Shown here: positions 20,446-35,956 of the stretch, one piece after another
Numbering within the stretch: the stretch's first letter is position 1
How the letters are laid out: every line of letters starts with the position of its first letter
Origin: Tetrahymena elliotti 4EA
Taxonomy: Eukaryota > Ciliophora > Oligohymenophorea > Hymenostomatida > Tetrahymenidae
Assembly (NCBI GenBank): GCA_000231825.2
Contig: JH720347.1
Location: 310,001 to 374,000 of the forward strand
DNA length: 64,000 nt
Direction of reading: 5' to 3'
The notes under the pieces: generated by a model
The model's database searches: none
Seen by the model: the letters and a program-made list of their open reading frames with translations, nothing else
What the model was told of the DNA's origin: nothing
Translations under genes and position numbers: made by a program

Positions 20446-21765
20446 ATGTCTGTCAAGCCACCTAAAGTTTAAATGAATGTTTCTAAATAGGAACTCTATT
20501 ACATTTCAAGAAATTTGTTTAGAAGAAATAAATCCCTCTTAGAAGATACAAGTGAGAAGGATTATGTTTTTACTTCACCAAAGAACAAGAGAAAATCTTC
20601 TATTCTACCAACTCGACCCTTTACTTCTTAATCATGCAGCCCTATAAAACCTAAGTATATGAGAGATATGGAACAAAAAAATTAAGAGAATTTTGAAAAA
20701 TTTTTCAATACTTCTGCTAATAAAATAAATTAACAATGCGAAGATGAGTTTGCTAAATCTAGAGAGAGATTCCTTTATTCTAGAGAGAGAAGCACAACTG
20801 CAAATACTTCATTTAATATTTCATAAATTATTTAATCATCACCTTTTAGGCGTTAATAAAGTGGATTATAAGAATCTTTCTCTCCTAAAGGAAATATCTT
20901 AAATAAATCTCTTGTGAAACTATCTAGTGATCAAATAGCTTTGCCAGATGATTATTAGAACATATAAAGCAATATGAAGCAAAGCAATAGCATCGTTAAT
21001 TCTTCTAATTTTAACAGCAGCTATAACCCATAATAGTACAAGAGAATTTCTTCAGGAAGAAATTCATTTTAAGATGACAAAAATATAGTTAACGCATCGA
21101 CTGTTGAATAACAAATACAAGAAGAGCAATAGAAAATATTAATGTAATAGTTATATGCATAAATCGAACAGCAAAATGCAGATGAATAATGGAAAAATGT
21201 CAAATATCGTGCACCTCGATATACTTTTTATAAAAATTCCCCTCGTAAAACAATAATTGGACCCTAAAGTAATAGTCTTCTAGATGATGAAAAAAGATTT
21301 AACAATTTCTATTTAGAAAAACCTGATTAAAATCATACTATTGATATGAAAAACTAATCTGGTAGAAATTATAAAGTTTTTAAGCAATTTAAACTTCATG
21401 ATTTAGTCTATCCTGCTAGTAATAAGCAATATGAAAAAGCAGTATATGATAATAAAACATTAAAATGCTAATTTGACCTTTAAAAGCAAGAGTCAAATGA
21501 TGGTAGTCTAGGTAGAGATTTCTATTAAAAGTAGCATAAAGATGACATTCCTGCAACAGACTTAAATAGTGATAATGTTATTAAAGCTCACAATGATTTA
21601 TTACCTTTCAGAAAAAATAGAATTCCCTAATTTGATAAAATTTCAGCTAGAGAAAGATAATCTTCTTCTCCATATAGAATTTTGACTTAAATAGAAAACC
21701 CTTATCTTCATGAAAAAAGAGAGTTTTCATAGAAAAGAATAAAAATATAAAAATGTAAAGACTGA
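20446..21765 (+). CDS. conserved-looking protein of unknown function
   Basis: Single exon, 439 aa, ATG preceded by AAAA and ending in TGA. It is clearly more GC-rich than its flanks. The protein is basic and polar with many Ser, Arg and Asn. It has repeated SPR/SPF-type Ser-Pro sites (SSPFRR, NSPRK, SSSPYR), a glutamine-rich predicted helix around residues 220-250, and a more ordered C-terminal half (YRAPRYTFYKNSPRK, VFKQFKLHDLVYP). I see no catalytic motif, signal peptide or membrane segment. Many Ser-Pro sites would suit a cytoskeletal or CDK-phosphorylated protein, but this is only inference. It lies between the two MetAP2 copies on the opposite strand. Confidence 0.75.
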
Positions 21766-22511
21766 ATAAATAATAAATATAATTATAAATTATATTTTAT
21801 TTGAAAAAATAAATTCTTTTAATATTAAATTGATTTATTTATGTTGATATCCTTTATATATATATTACAATTATTATGAGCATCATTTTGAACTAGTAAA
21901 TAGTAAATATTGACAATAAGAATATCCTCCTCAAAACAATTTCATTCTTTAAATGTTAAATATATAGATATTCTTACCATATCATTTAAATTATTTCTAT
22001 TAAATAAACCCTTTTAGAAATTTAAACTTCAAACTTCAAAATGTCAATTTACATTATTCATAGCTTTTTCAAAAAAATCTTACCATTAGAAATATTATCA
22101 AAGAATTTATTTAAACAATTAATAGATTATTCTAATTTTATAACCTTTAATTAAAATACTTAAGAATTAACATTTTTTCTAATTTCCCAATCATTTTTTT
22201 TGGAAAATTTAATTTTAAAAATATATTAAAATTGTGAGAGTATTTCCTAAATGAAAAGAAAATTAAAAAAAGAAGATGAAAGTGAAGATTTAGTAACTGA
22301 TTAATACTTAATCAATAATTTTTTTGATTTTTTGTTGGCTAGAATAGAGTTAAATACATAAAAAAAATGTGTTCATTAATAGAGATAATATAACATGAAA
22401 AAGAAGTTTAATGTAAAATAAAATAAAGTAAATACAGACTGAATATATAAATATATACTTTTAACCTTTTACATGAATTAAAAAAATTTTCTATTCAATT
22501 TAATTTTCTCA
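21766..22511. other. AT-rich convergent intergenic region
   Basis: Spacer of about 750 bp between the 3' ends of the unknown plus-strand gene and MetAP2 copy B. It is nearly pure A/T with a short ATATATAT run near 21856. Nothing further seen. Confidence 0.55.
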
Positions 22512-24218
<1,707 letters not shown>

Positions 24219-25004
24219 TTTTTACAGTTTTTATTTAGATCTCGCTGTTAAGGTTTTTAGTTTATATTAAACAATAATTTTCATGGATTTTTAGTGCTTG
24301 TATTTAAAGCAAAATATCGTATAGAAAGAATTAATTTATAGAAAGTTAAGGGTAGGGTGTATAATAGTAATTGGAGCAAATTGTAAATTATTTAAAAGTT
24401 TAAATAAAAATCTATTTAAATAAAAAAAAAATATTTAGACAAACTTAAACTTGATCAGTTAAATGATTAATTATAAAAATAGGTTATAAAATATTTTTCT
24501 TTTCATTTTTATCCAAATTTTGCTTCAGGTTTTTATTTTTTTTAACATGGAAAAAAGTTTTGTGAAAATATATACTAATGAATTTTGATAAATTACATTA
24601 ACTGATAATTCTTTTTATAACATTAATTTTATCATAGAAAACAAAAGATAATTAATCTTCAATATTAAGCATGAATTACATAAACATAAAGTAAATCACA
24701 AATTATTAGAATTCCATTCTTCTCATTTTTTTCTCTAAAAAATTAAAAAATAGGAAAAGAACCAATTAAATCTAACAGTGTACATTTTTATAATTCTAAA
24801 GGATACTAAAGTATAGCAAATCCATATTGTTAGCTTAAAACTCTAATATAAAAAATGTAGCTAGTTAAATTTAATCAGAAATATATTATTTTTTATAATT
24901 TGATTACAAATTACAATTAAAAATTCATTTTTGATATTTTTGAAAGAGAAAAAATTTTTAAATAGGCTCATTTGATGTATCTGTTTTGAATGAATTTGTT
25001 AAAG
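24219..25004. other. AT-rich intergenic region
   Basis: Spacer upstream of MetAP2 copy B and downstream of the minus-strand B-box gene. Mostly A/T runs; no gene or RNA seen. Confidence 0.5.
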
Positions 25005-27128
25005 TCAAACAAACAAATGAATAAATGTACAAGGAATAAATAAGTTAAAGATGATAACTTTTTCAAATGCCTACTCTGATCAATTAAACTGATTTATGTT
25101 TTAAGTAAAATTAGTATAATTAGAGTCATTAGTTAATGGAGTATTTAACTAAACTTCAAATTAATTTTGCTAATTATTAAAGTTAGATATGACTTTGTGT
25201 TCATCCTCATAATCAAATAAGTCATCACTTTAATTTATAATAACTAAAGAACAACTTTCTGTGTCACTTTTTTATTTAAGCATTTACTTTTAACTATCAA
25301 CAACATGTTAAATTTGATTAGAATTTCTTTAAAAATAATTAATACTTTAAAAATTATCAACAAAGTTATTATTTAAATTAGTCTTGAATTAATTGAAAAG
25401 AGTTTAGCTTTTCTCTTGCATCTTACTATTTTCATCTACCATACTATTTTATATATTAGTATCATCAAACATTGGATCTATTGTTACTGTTTAGTTTGAT
25501 TCTAATTTATAGTTTATTAAATTTTCGTTCTTTGGTGATTTCTTCAATAATTAAAGCTAATAAACCTGCTTGGGTTACTATAGTTATTAAGAGAAATTAG
25601 AATGGATATTCGATTCTTATTGGCTCTTTTATTACTATTCACTATAAAAGTTGTCCTCTTAAGGCATTTTGTAATCATTTTAGAAAATATACAAAGGTTT
25701 TTCATAATTGTTTTAAGAAAACTTCAAGTTTTAAACTTTTCCGTGATTTAATTTATACTAATTAAGCAGAGCACCATCACAGAGTTTTTGTTAGACTGCT
25801 TATCCGTTACTCTAATTTGGTTTTTTTTATTACTACTTGCCAACACAAGTTTCATCTCGTGATTAAGAAGGAAATAACTTCTTTAAATCATTTGTTTCTT
25901 CTTCTTTTGTATGAAAAGTAGATTTTTTCTTTAAAAAAAATGTATTCTAGAACTGGTTCTTAGGGCTTAGAGTATTTTAACTTGGCTCTGTTATGATTTA
26001 TTTAGAGTATTTAAGAGGACTAATTTTATTGCCTTAGATGCTAATGATAGAATTCGATTTTGTTTTTTATTGCTAACTTTGAGGTGAAAGGCTTTAAACG
26101 TTATCTATTTTTTTTTAGTTCTAATTTTTGATTCTAAAACTTATCCTTTGGCTGTTTCCCTAGTTAGAAGAATTCTGTCCTGTATTGATAAGAGAAGATT
26201 GATAAGTAATTTAGTTTTGTAAAATAGTGTTAAAATTCTTAGGCTGTCTTAGAGAGAATCTGTATTCACCTGGCTGATTCTTTTAGATGATATTTGACTA
26301 AAACATTTTTTTTATTGCTGCAGCAGTGGCAGCATTTACTTACTTAGACTAGAAAATATTAATGCAAGAATTTAAGCCAAAGGTAATTCTATTTTAAATC
26401 TACACACAAAATTCATCTAACTTTTGATTCAATTCTCCTAGCTTATCAGCTATTTTTTCCTGATTCTTTTACAAGTGGTATTAACCCTGGTGAAGGTTTA
26501 TCAAACTATCATTTAATTGCTCATAATTATTTGTTTAATTAATTTCTAAAATGATTTGTGCTACTTTGGCATTATTTTAATGAGAGAAGGCAGCATCTGC
26601 ATTTAGTGTGGTTTCTAAATATTGAATTAGTTTATTTGTAATTTTTTATCTAGCATTATCTAGAGATTTAGCTAATTCTTATATTGTATGATCAAAAAGC
26701 TCATTAATATACTCTACTTAGATAAATTATAAATTTTATTTTAATTTTTCCGACTCTTCTTAAACGATTTCTCTTCTTAACTAGCCATTTATTCCTTAAA
26801 AGCACTATAAAATCAGATTATCTTGTGATTATTCAGATGATTTTGGCTAATTTTGAGGTTAATTTTATTAGATGACTGCTGAATTTTATAAATCTTCTTT
26901 CTCTTATTTCTAAGTAGAATTAGTTGAAACTTGATTAGAGTCTTTAATGAATTAGTTTTGAGAAAGGGTCTCTAAGTTTTGCATAAAATCTGTGAATTTT
27001 ACAAATGTATGCTCTTTCCTATACTGCTAACAGCATTTAAAACAGAATAGCTTCTATCTACAATTGTTGTCAAGGCAAATAAACATTATTGGCGAATTAT
27101 TATGTACCAAGCATTCTATATTACTCAT
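25005..27128 (-). CDS. B-box-like zinc-finger, coiled-coil protein
   Basis: Single exon of 707 aa. The N-terminus holds a zinc-binding arrangement of the B-box type: C6, H9, C18, C23, C29, C32 and a later E-H pair at 39-40 (segment CRQKLFCFKCCQQYRKEH). This is followed by a Q/N/S-rich linker and, from about residue 110 to 230, a predicted coiled coil rich in Leu, Glu, Gln and Lys (e.g. QLRREIVQEESEKLKQNL). The C-terminal 400 residues are Ser/Asn/Gln-rich with basic patches and no domain seen. Ciliates have many B-box plus coiled-coil proteins, and TRIM-type B-boxes mediate protein interaction. No RING finger is present, so ubiquitin ligase activity is not implied. The start is the first ATG of the frame. 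Confidence 0.78.
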
Positions 27129-27796
27129 TGTTCTACTTTTATCACTTATTATATTAATTTAAATATTTTTTACTTTATTTAACTTGTAAAACTGAATAAA
27201 CTTAATAAATATATGTTATTCTTTTTTATCCTAAAAATTATTAATTAATTAATGAATCAATCAATCTAAGTATATTTAATAATTTACTTTGTTTACTTCT
27301 AAAATTTAACATCAATTCCTTTCAAATGATTTGTCTGTTTTCAGTAGAATTACCACATTTTACTTTTTCTCATGAGTTACCATGCATAGTGGTAAAAAAA
27401 ATGACAGTTGATTCTATTAATTATAAAAAACCAATTAAACTAATATTTTTTTATTTAATTAAACCAAACTAAGAAATAATATTTGCAGCAAAATAATAAT
27501 TAAATTGAAATTATCAACATATCTATTTTATGCTTTAAGTAAATAAATTTTTATTCCCATTCATCGATATTTGCATATTCTTAATTTTCACTAATCATAT
27601 TTTTGATTGAAAGTTAATCAATGAAAAATATAAAAATTGAATGCCTAACAACCTAAAAATTTGTAAGTCAATTAGTTATTCAATATATCTGTTTGATAAT
27701 TTAAACATAACCAAAAATTAAAAATTATCTAAATTTCAAAATTGTATTATTATCTAAACAAATAACAAAATCTTCAATATTTAAAGCATATATCGA
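27129..27796. other. divergent intergenic region
   Basis: About 670 bp between the starts of the B-box gene (-) and the next gene (+), presumably a shared promoter region. It contains ATTAATTAATTAATGAATCAATCAAT-type runs at 27240-27266 and A/T tracts. No defined element. Confidence 0.5.
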
Positions 27797-28677
27797 ATGA
27801 AGTCAATAGGAAAGATTTCTGATCTGTTTTAAGGTAACAGAAGAACTGAGACATCATAGAATTAATCTATTTAAGGTGATTAGTATTTAGGCGATACTTA
27901 ACAGACTATTTAATCAATAAATTAATAGACCATAAATTACAATATAAAAAATAATCCATAAATGGAAACTGTGAGTAAAGTTATTTTAAATTAGCAGTGA
28001 GATCATAGTAATTTTTAAATAAAGGATATTAAATTTAAAATGAGTGAAGACTATTAACATCTATTCAAGGAAATCAATACTTATTTAGAAGAAATAAAGA
28101 AATCAGCTGAAGTAATTTTTATAATTACAATCCTAATTTAATATCAAAATATTAAAAATATTAATAGACAAATGATGATATTTTAAAAGACATGTCATAG
28201 CAAAGCGATAAATTAGGTTCTTGCATTTCCTATTTAAGATAGTTTATGTTTATGCATAATATTCACTTTGATAATTCCAAATTTCTAAATGATTAAAATT
28301 AACAATCTGAATATGAATCTAATACTAACTTAAGAAACACAAATAAATCAAATACTTAGATGAAATCTTAACAGAAAGTTGCTCAGTAAAGTACTGCTTT
28401 CTTTTAGAAATCTAAAACTTCTTAAATAAATAATAATCAATCTATTTAGGAGCTCACTAATTAAAAAAGAGACAAATCTCCTATTTCAAACAATATCTAG
28501 TAAAATTACTAAGGAAGCTAAATGAATGATTAATATTAGCATCAAAATTCACAACAATCTTAATCTAATCCCCCTTCTAAATTATCAAATATGTTAAGTA
28601 GTATTTTGTAGGAAAGGAAATCTAAGCCAATCACAAACAATAGCAAATCAGGAATAATATCAACAAAAAAGTCATGA
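27797..28677 (+). CDS. small N/Q/S-rich protein of unknown function
   Basis: Three exons, 27797-27970, 28025-28111 and 28168-28677, give 256 aa. The first donor is a strong GTGAGT. Splicing removes a 54-nt intron with an in-frame TGA, and the second intron is 56 nt. The middle part has a short helix-forming stretch (YQHLFKEINTYLEEIKK) followed by one with Cys and aromatic residues (SCISYLRQFMF). The C-terminal half is N/Q/S/K-rich and disordered. No known domain. Matching phases and typical intron sizes support a real gene. Confidence 0.6.
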
Positions 28678-30898
28678 TTTAAAATAAAACTTTAATACCA
28701 CTTATGTCTTATAATTAATTAACCAATTTAATAAATATATTTAATACAAATATAAAAGTCAAATAATTTAAGAAAAATATGTTAATTGTTTATCTATGTA
28801 TCATATTGTGTTAGATAGTATTTAGGTTAGATAAATTAATTTTATTTTATATTCACTTGGGTTTCAAATTACTTTAGAAATCAATAAAAAGTTGGGATGA
28901 ATTAAGAAAACTAGTAAAAAATTGAGGACGTACAAGTTGATACTAATCTTTGATCTAATCAAAATACTAAAATTGGTAAAAATATTTTAAGAAAAAAGAG
29001 TTGAAAAATATTTTCTGACTTTGTTAATTAAATAAATTTTGGATGATTGATTCATTAATTAAAATATCATTTTTATTTTTCTAAAAAAGTCTCCAAACTA
29101 TTTTAAAATTTGATTTGTAAACTATATTTTAAAATACAAATGCAAAATGTAAGGAAATTGTTAGCTGAAAACTGATTTAAATTATTAAAAATTAAAATTT
29201 CTTTAAATTAACAGTTCTTTTAAATTATAACTGATTTATCAAATGAAAGTAATTACTAATGCCTCTATCTTTATTTATAATAATTATCAATTTTCAACAA
29301 TAGATTAAATTAAAGAAATAGAAATGGATTTTGTTTTATTTGCCCACCAAAATAACCCAATTTGTTAGGAAAATCTTTTCAGTGTACTTTTATAAAAGAA
29401 AGCTTAGCATTGCTTGAAATTATTAAATGGAAAATTTTTGATTACATTTTGTAAAAGGGTAAGATCAAATATTTTCTAAAGAATATAAGAAGTCTAGAAA
29501 TTAAGATAAAATATTCCTATAAATTTTTTTAGATGAAATTTTAATTTTGTAAAGAAATTAAGGGCTTTATTCTAATATTCAATAATTAAATAGATTTTCA
29601 GTATTAATGAACAATTTTCGAATGAAGAGATTCAAATTCAAATTCTCAAAATCAATACTGGCAAAAAAAATAAGAATTAGTTATAGTTAATAATACCTCT
29701 AACTTAAAAATATTATAATCAAGGGTAAATTTTTGAATTAAATACTAGAATAGTAAATGTAATTAGATGGGATGGGTTTTCTTTTTTTAGTCATCTGTAA
29801 ACCTTTTCATTTCCTATTAAATTTGAAATAATTAATTTTTGGTTTGATATTCATTTCTAAACTATTAATTGTAATATTTAGTAATACAGTTTATAATTTT
29901 GAAAGTTAGCTAGTAGATTTATCAAGATAAAAGTAATTATATTACCTAAATTAGTGAATATTTATGCTCTTCTTTAAACAAATGCAGTAAAGTGCATGAA
30001 AAAACAGTAAAAAATGCTCAACAAATATCATCCTTTACTATTTAGCTTACTTTACTCTTGTTTTTGTGTTTATTTTTAAATAGAATTTGTTTTTGAAATC
30101 AGAATGAATAAGGAAAAGATATTTTAGCATCATTATATAAATTTTTGGACATCCTTTTTTTAAAAAAGATTTTTTATGAATGTAATTTTAGTAACTAATT
30201 AATCTAGCTTATATGTTTAAAACAGAAGTAAAAAATTGTATTTTGTAAGTTAAAAGCTTATTATTTCTTAGCTATTTTTAATAATTGATGGATTGAAATT
30301 ACTGCAAAAGAATTTTTCATATATTTTAACTAATTAATGTAAATGAATAATTAAATTCATATTTTTATTAATTTTGCTTTTTGGTCTTATCACAGCCTTT
30401 ATTTTGGCTTTTAAATTATGTAGAATCAAATCTGAGTTCTCTATTCTCTTTGGAATTAAAGGTTTAATTTTATCTTGGTTTAGAAATACTGCACAAAATA
30501 GTATTTATATATTACATTTAGAAAAGTTAATTAAGATAGATAGATAAATGACTTTATTTCTTTTTTGATTTATTATTTCAGTGACATACATCTTCTTTTC
30601 TCTAAATTTTTTTATTTTGCAAGAATTTGAAAATTAACTTGGAGTTTTTGAAAAAATGTTTTATAAAAAAATGAGATAGTATTACTAAATATAATTTAGA
30701 TATTTTTATCCTTGGATTTGTTGTAATTGAGTTAAGACTTAAAGCTAATTTAATTAATTAAGTAAAATTTAAATGACTGTAACCTTAATATTTCTAATCA
30801 TAACAGATTGTATTTGCGTTAATGGCTTTAATTATATTTTTTATGAAACGATAATTATACCAAACTAGCCACTATACTTATCTAATGTTTTCAACACT
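28678..30898. other. long AT-rich region, nothing supportable
   Basis: About 2.2 kb of A/T-rich DNA. Open frames here have no homology or clear splice pattern. I see no RNA gene or mobile element. Confidence 0.45.
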
Positions 30899-31372
30899 TC
30901 ATTTTGTTTGAAGTACAAATAAAATACATTTTTTCTATTTAATTTTACATTAAGCTTTCTATGATTCAGAAAAGGAAAAGTAAAAGCAAAGGGAAAAAAA
31001 TTTAGATTAATATTTGTTTGGAACAAAACTATTTTTCTTTCTTTATTTTTTCCCCTCACTATCGGTTTCGAATGTTAATTCATCTTCATTTCTGGCAAAA
31101 AAGATCTTGTCATAGAAAATTAGATCCTCTATACTCACTGAAATTGGCAAGATTTGTTATTTTTCACTTTCATTTCTTTGCAATTTTTGAATAAAAATTT
31201 TAACAGAAATTACTGCACATTTTTTCAATTCAATTATTTGCCACTAACACTTTATTGAATCTAAAAATTTGTAAAATTTTTTGATGATGATTAATTAATT
31301 AGTTGTTAACGCTTCACCTCTTTCTCATAATAGACAGCCACAAAACAATTTTTTAGCTCTAATATTAGACAT
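30899..31372 (-). pseudogene. possible exon or gene fragment with in-frame TGA
   Basis: On the minus strand an ATG at 31372 opens a frame of 15 codons, then an in-frame TGA (31327-31325). It continues open for 141 codons to the TGA at 30899. The part at 31020-31160 is more GC-rich than its surroundings and reads like an acidic, ordered protein (IEDLIFYDKIFFARNEDE). The region upstream (31.5-32.5 kb) has further exon-like pieces, for example 32522-32466 bounded by a good acceptor and a GTATTT donor. Either this is the 3' exon of a multi-exon gene whose other exons I cannot fix, or it is a decayed gene. Chance open frames are common here. Confidence 0.25.
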
Positions 31373-33527
31373 AATAGTTAAAAGTTTTTTTAAATAGTTA
31401 TTAAATAAAAACTATTATTCAAATTTCCAAATTTTTTTTGAAGGTAAATATTTGCTTCATTATTTTTTTACTAATGAATGCATTTTTGAGTTTCTATTTA
31501 ATTAATGAATTCAGCTTAGATTTGTAAAAAATATCAAAATTTTATCAAAGAGATATTATTCCGGTCAAATAGTTTTTTTTCTCTAAAGTGTAAAGAGATT
31601 TTATATTACATAAAAACTAATTATTTAGCAACTCTATTCTTGTTTAAAGGCAATTGAAATAATAAAATCTACTCCAATAAAGATTATTCTTTCTTGAGCT
31701 ATAAGGACTTTTGAATTAAATAAGTAATAGCAATATAATAATAACCTGACAAATTTTTGAAACTTATTTTAGTAATTGTTGTTACATCTATGTTAAATAC
31801 ATTACAAATAAAAGACATTATTTATTACATGTTGTATTGCCAATGAGTATTTCGATTACCATAGAAATCTATTTTACTGAATAAATAAATTGCTCATCGT
31901 ACATACCACAAAACCAACAAAGTATAATGTTTTAAAAATTTTTTAAGACGCTATCTTAGGCTTTTATAATCTAATTTAAACACTTTTATGATAGAATAAA
32001 CTACATTAGAAGAAAGTAAAAATCTTTTTTGTAGTGTTTATTTTTTTTACTGGACTGAAAGATTTTAATTTCACTGTTAAAATAAATAATTATTACTAAT
32101 TAAAAATATGTTTGTTTGATTTTGCGATTATTACTGATTGAATGACTGAATCTTTACAAAAATAAGAAATTTGGAAAAAATGTAATTATATTTTGAAAAC
32201 AAGAGATTGATCTTTTTGGATTACTTGAATGCAAGAGTATTTACATATTCCTCTTTAATTAATCATGAATATAAAAGAGCATTCTTTGGTATTGTGTTTC
32301 TTAACAGGAATATTTATATGACAAATTCCGAAAAAAACTTAAAAATTTTAATTAATTCGTAATTTATTAGGTTTAATAATTTATTAACAAGAAAGCAAGC
32401 TAGCTAGCAGACAAACAAATTAATTTACTTTTATATCTTTTTCGAAGATAATTTAATTATTTTAAATACTCGCTTTGGCCCTAACACCTCATCTTCAAGA
32501 TGAATATTTTGTGTTTGCTGAATTATCTAGAAATGATTTCAATTTTTTATTTATGAATTTAGATATCTACTCTTTAGAAAAATAATGACACATGCAGATA
32601 AATTCTAACTTAGAAGATCGATAGAAAAGAAATAATAAATATTAAATGCGGGTGGGAAATAGTAATAGTTATAATAATGAGTGATTATATTTACTACTAA
32701 AATACGATTAAAAAAAGAGCAAATGAAGAGAAAGCAAATATTAAAGTAGCATGAGTTTATGGAATTATATTTTTGCTTTATTTCTCTTAATCAGAATCAA
32801 TATATAACCTTCAAAAAATTTTATAAATTGGGTTGCATAAAGTAACTAGATAAGGAAGGAAAGAATGCAGGTAGGTAGGTAGGTAGGTAGGCAATAGGGT
32901 GAGAAAGAAGAAATAGAAGGAGAAAAATTATAATAATAAAAGGAAGGTTTGGGTGTAATTAAAAAAAAGAAAGGAAAAGGATAAATATTATTTAATTAAT
33001 TATGTTATCTAATAAAGATTAATAGAAAGATTTTCTTTGTTAATGCTTTAGGTTTTATATAAAGCTATACATTTTGTAATAAATATTTGGCAAATAAAAA
33101 ATAAAAAAATCATAATTAAAAAAAACATAATAATTAAAACAAACAAAAAAATCAAAAAGAAAAAGAAAGGTGTTAATATTACACTCTAAAATTCTTTTGA
33201 GAAACCTTCCCAATCACCCAACCCATCAAAACATAATAAATTTGATTGCTTTGTTATTCAGGCATCAATAAATCTCAAACTTCTATTTTAGATTGAAAAA
33301 TACCTTGCTGACACTTGAGCAGATAAAAAAATATTTTCGATACATTTTATCCATTTATTTTTATCTAGAACAAATAAATAATTAAATTAAACAAACAAAC
33401 AAATAAACAATCTAAAAAATTGAACTCTAAGATAATATTTATTAACATTCAAAAAAAATAAGTAGGAGAATCTGTATTAAGTGAACTAACTCTACAAGAA
33501 GTATCAGAATTATCTCCTTCCAATAAT
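31373..33527. other. AT-rich region with tetranucleotide repeat and weak exon-like pieces
   Basis: Mainly A/T-rich spacer. A GGTA/GTAG microsatellite sits at about 32870-32891 and CAAA repeats at about 33390-33408. An exon-like minus-strand segment at 32522-32466 may belong to the uncertain gene at 30.9-31.4 kb. Confidence 0.4.
32870..32891. repeat. GTAG microsatellite
   Basis: Five tandem GTAG units lying in spacer DNA. Confidence 0.8.
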
Positions 33528-33938
33528 ATGGATCAATAACTTAAAAGACAATAAATAATTACTTTTATTAATGAACTTTATGAGGAATTTATTATGATTA
33601 GAAGCAATTTGTTTGAAGTTGCTGAAATTCCTCATCTTTCTTGCTGCTCAGATAGCAGTGAATTCAATATTTACTACGATTTTTATCATCTAGAAAAATC
33701 TTTGAAGTACATGAAAAAGAATCTCAACTCATAAGTTTATAAATAGATCTCATAAGATTCTTAAATTCTCATATGTTAGCTTAAGGATACTCTTAAAGCT
33801 ATCAATGTGATTTAGTAGCGCCTAAACTATCTTGATGAAGATGATGACTAATAAATTAAAGAAAAGTACGTTCTCATGGAGAGCTACTTTGACTATAAAA
33901 GCGCTGAAAACACTCTCTCTAAAATAAACATTGAGTGA
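33528..33938 (+). CDS. small protein of unknown function
   Basis: Single exon of 136 aa from the first in-frame ATG to TGA. Composition is distinctly coding, with Glu, Asp, Cys and Leu and all codon positions used evenly. It looks largely helical: an N-terminal helix, a CC pair near residue 40 (HLSCCSDSSEF), then two long Gln/Leu/Lys helices and an acidic turn (LDEDDD). The same frame stays open and protein-like for about 45 codons upstream without an ATG, so an upstream exon may add to the N-terminus. No family recognised. Confidence 0.55.
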
Positions 33939-34978
33939 AATTAAGCTAAAAAGTATTTTATTTCAAGGGGAGGAAACCCAAATTACAACTAATGTACATA
34001 AAAACATGTTTTAATATCCTGAAAGAATCTTTTGTTCATAGAATAATAATTAATTAACAAATTAACAAATTTTCAATTGTTTCAATAATAACTAGATATG
34101 CTAAACAGCTACTTTTTTGCCTTAGATTTATAGAGAGAATGAATAAGTAAATAAATAAATTATTAACAAATCTGAATTGCATTTTTTGATCAAAAAATTT
34201 TAAGATCAAACAAAGCAAAACAATTAATTTATTTGGCTTCTTCATTTTATCAAGATCAATTTTTTAATACAATATCTAATTGTTTGACATGCAAAATATA
34301 TAATAATAAAACTCTTGCACAACTTTAATATAATAACCACACATACATATATAAACTTACATACAAACATAAATGCACATATTAATTAACTTTTTACTTC
34401 TTGCTCAGTTTGCTATTTTAAGAAATGAGAGCGAAATAATAAATAACTGTCCTTTTTCAATTAAAAATAATATTTATTCAAAAATAATATATAGTTTAAA
34501 TAAAATCTTGCTTAATCAATTAAATTTATACTACATATCTTGTCTTGTTGCAATTTTAAATAAAATTCTGATTTTCAAATAATTTGATTTTGTTTTTTAA
34601 AAAAATATTAATCAGCTAAATTAAGATACTAATTTCGATTCAAGAAAGATTTGCCACATTTTTAAATTTGATAATCTTTTAATTAATTTTTAATTCTCAG
34701 AACTAATTTACACTAATTTTTCAAGTAATTTAATGAAAAGTAAATCATCATTTTAAATATGACATTCATCGCTTATAAAATAATGTCTAACATTAGTAAA
34801 TTTAAGTATCTCACCGAAAATGTTCCCAATTAGTCGATTATTTTTCGAATTATATATTTAATTCATGCTTTTTCTTTCTCACAAAGAAATTATAATAATA
34901 TTAGATGATTGATTCTCTCTTTTCTTATCTTCTCAAGAATTTCCACAATATCTTTTACTTAACTTTACTCATGAATAA
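33939..34978. other. AT-rich spacer
   Basis: Spacer between the small plus-strand gene and the candidate gene at 34979. Short standard-code open frames at 34054-34245 and 34373-34582 are A/T-rich and look like chance. Nothing else seen. Confidence 0.5.
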
Positions 34979-35956
34979 TCATGATGTTATTTACATAATT
35001 TAAACAAATGAATATTTTCTTTTACAAAAATGATAACATAAATAAACTGCCCTTGGGAGCTGAAACCTTTCTTACTAGCATTTTGAAAGATATTTAAAAA
35101 AAATCTTTAAAGTAATTGTTAGAAAATTTTCTTGTAACCCAAAACATTATTAAGAATGAGTGTAAGCAGGAAGAGAAATTTGATTAATACCACTCAATCG
35201 ATAATTTAATTTAAAAAGTTATAGTCTATAATTCAATGCAAAAGCTCGAATAAAAGACTCTTAAATATATTCTTTTACCTGCTAGCACAGCTTGATAATT
35301 TATAATTAATGAAAATAAGTTTGCTTTTTACAGGCATATCTCTTTTTCTTATTAAAACAAACATTTCCTAATTTTTTTAGTATTAGCCTAATTTTTACCA
35401 GTATTTTTTAAGTAGATCAGCCAAAGTATCCTGCAGGTATATAACCTTATTTTTAGAACAAGGTACTTCGACGATAAATAGATATTAATTAAGCTTATGA
35501 TTTTCAAAAACCTTTTTAAATACCATAATTTAGATTTAATTTGAAAAATGATAGGTCAATAAATCACAGCAACCAGGATGATATAATATTTTAAGGAAAA
35601 TAAAATCATTGATTGTACCTTGAGGAATGATTAATAATCCATCAAAATTCAAATTCGTAAAAGATACTTATTGAATGGTGAATAGATTATCCTTAAAAGT
35701 AAAAGAATACTCTATAAAAACCAATAAAAAATTAATTAAGAATGAAATACAAAATACCTAAGAATTTTGATAATTACTAATGATCAAAAACTATCTATCT
35801 AGCAAATTTAAATTACTTATCCATCATCAAGTGAAATAATGATTGCTATTTTACTGTTTGAATTTTCATTACAATCTGTATTAATGGACAATAATTAATT
35901 TTGTGGATATTTTATTCTTTGACAAAATTTGACAAAAGTATTTCATTACAATACAT
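34979..35956 (-). CDS. candidate three-exon gene, unknown function
   Basis: Exons 35956-35758, 35711-35279 and 35225-34979 join in phase across GT-AG introns of 46 and 53 nt to give 292 aa. The frame also stays open upstream of the ATG toward 36.1 kb, so the N-terminus may be longer. The predicted protein is rich in hydrophobic and aromatic residues and has a mixed helix/strand pattern (KVIYLQDTLADLLKKYW, PQGTINDFIFLKILYHP). No domain recognised. A competing plus-strand open frame covers 34981-35294. Because TGA-only code makes chance frames common, I rate this as tentative despite consistent splice phases and locally higher GC. Confidence 0.35.

Noticed and set aside
34981..35294. Plus-strand helical-looking ORF
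   Set aside because: It competes with the phase-consistent minus-strand candidate; both cannot be confirmed, and the plus frame has no convincing continuation.
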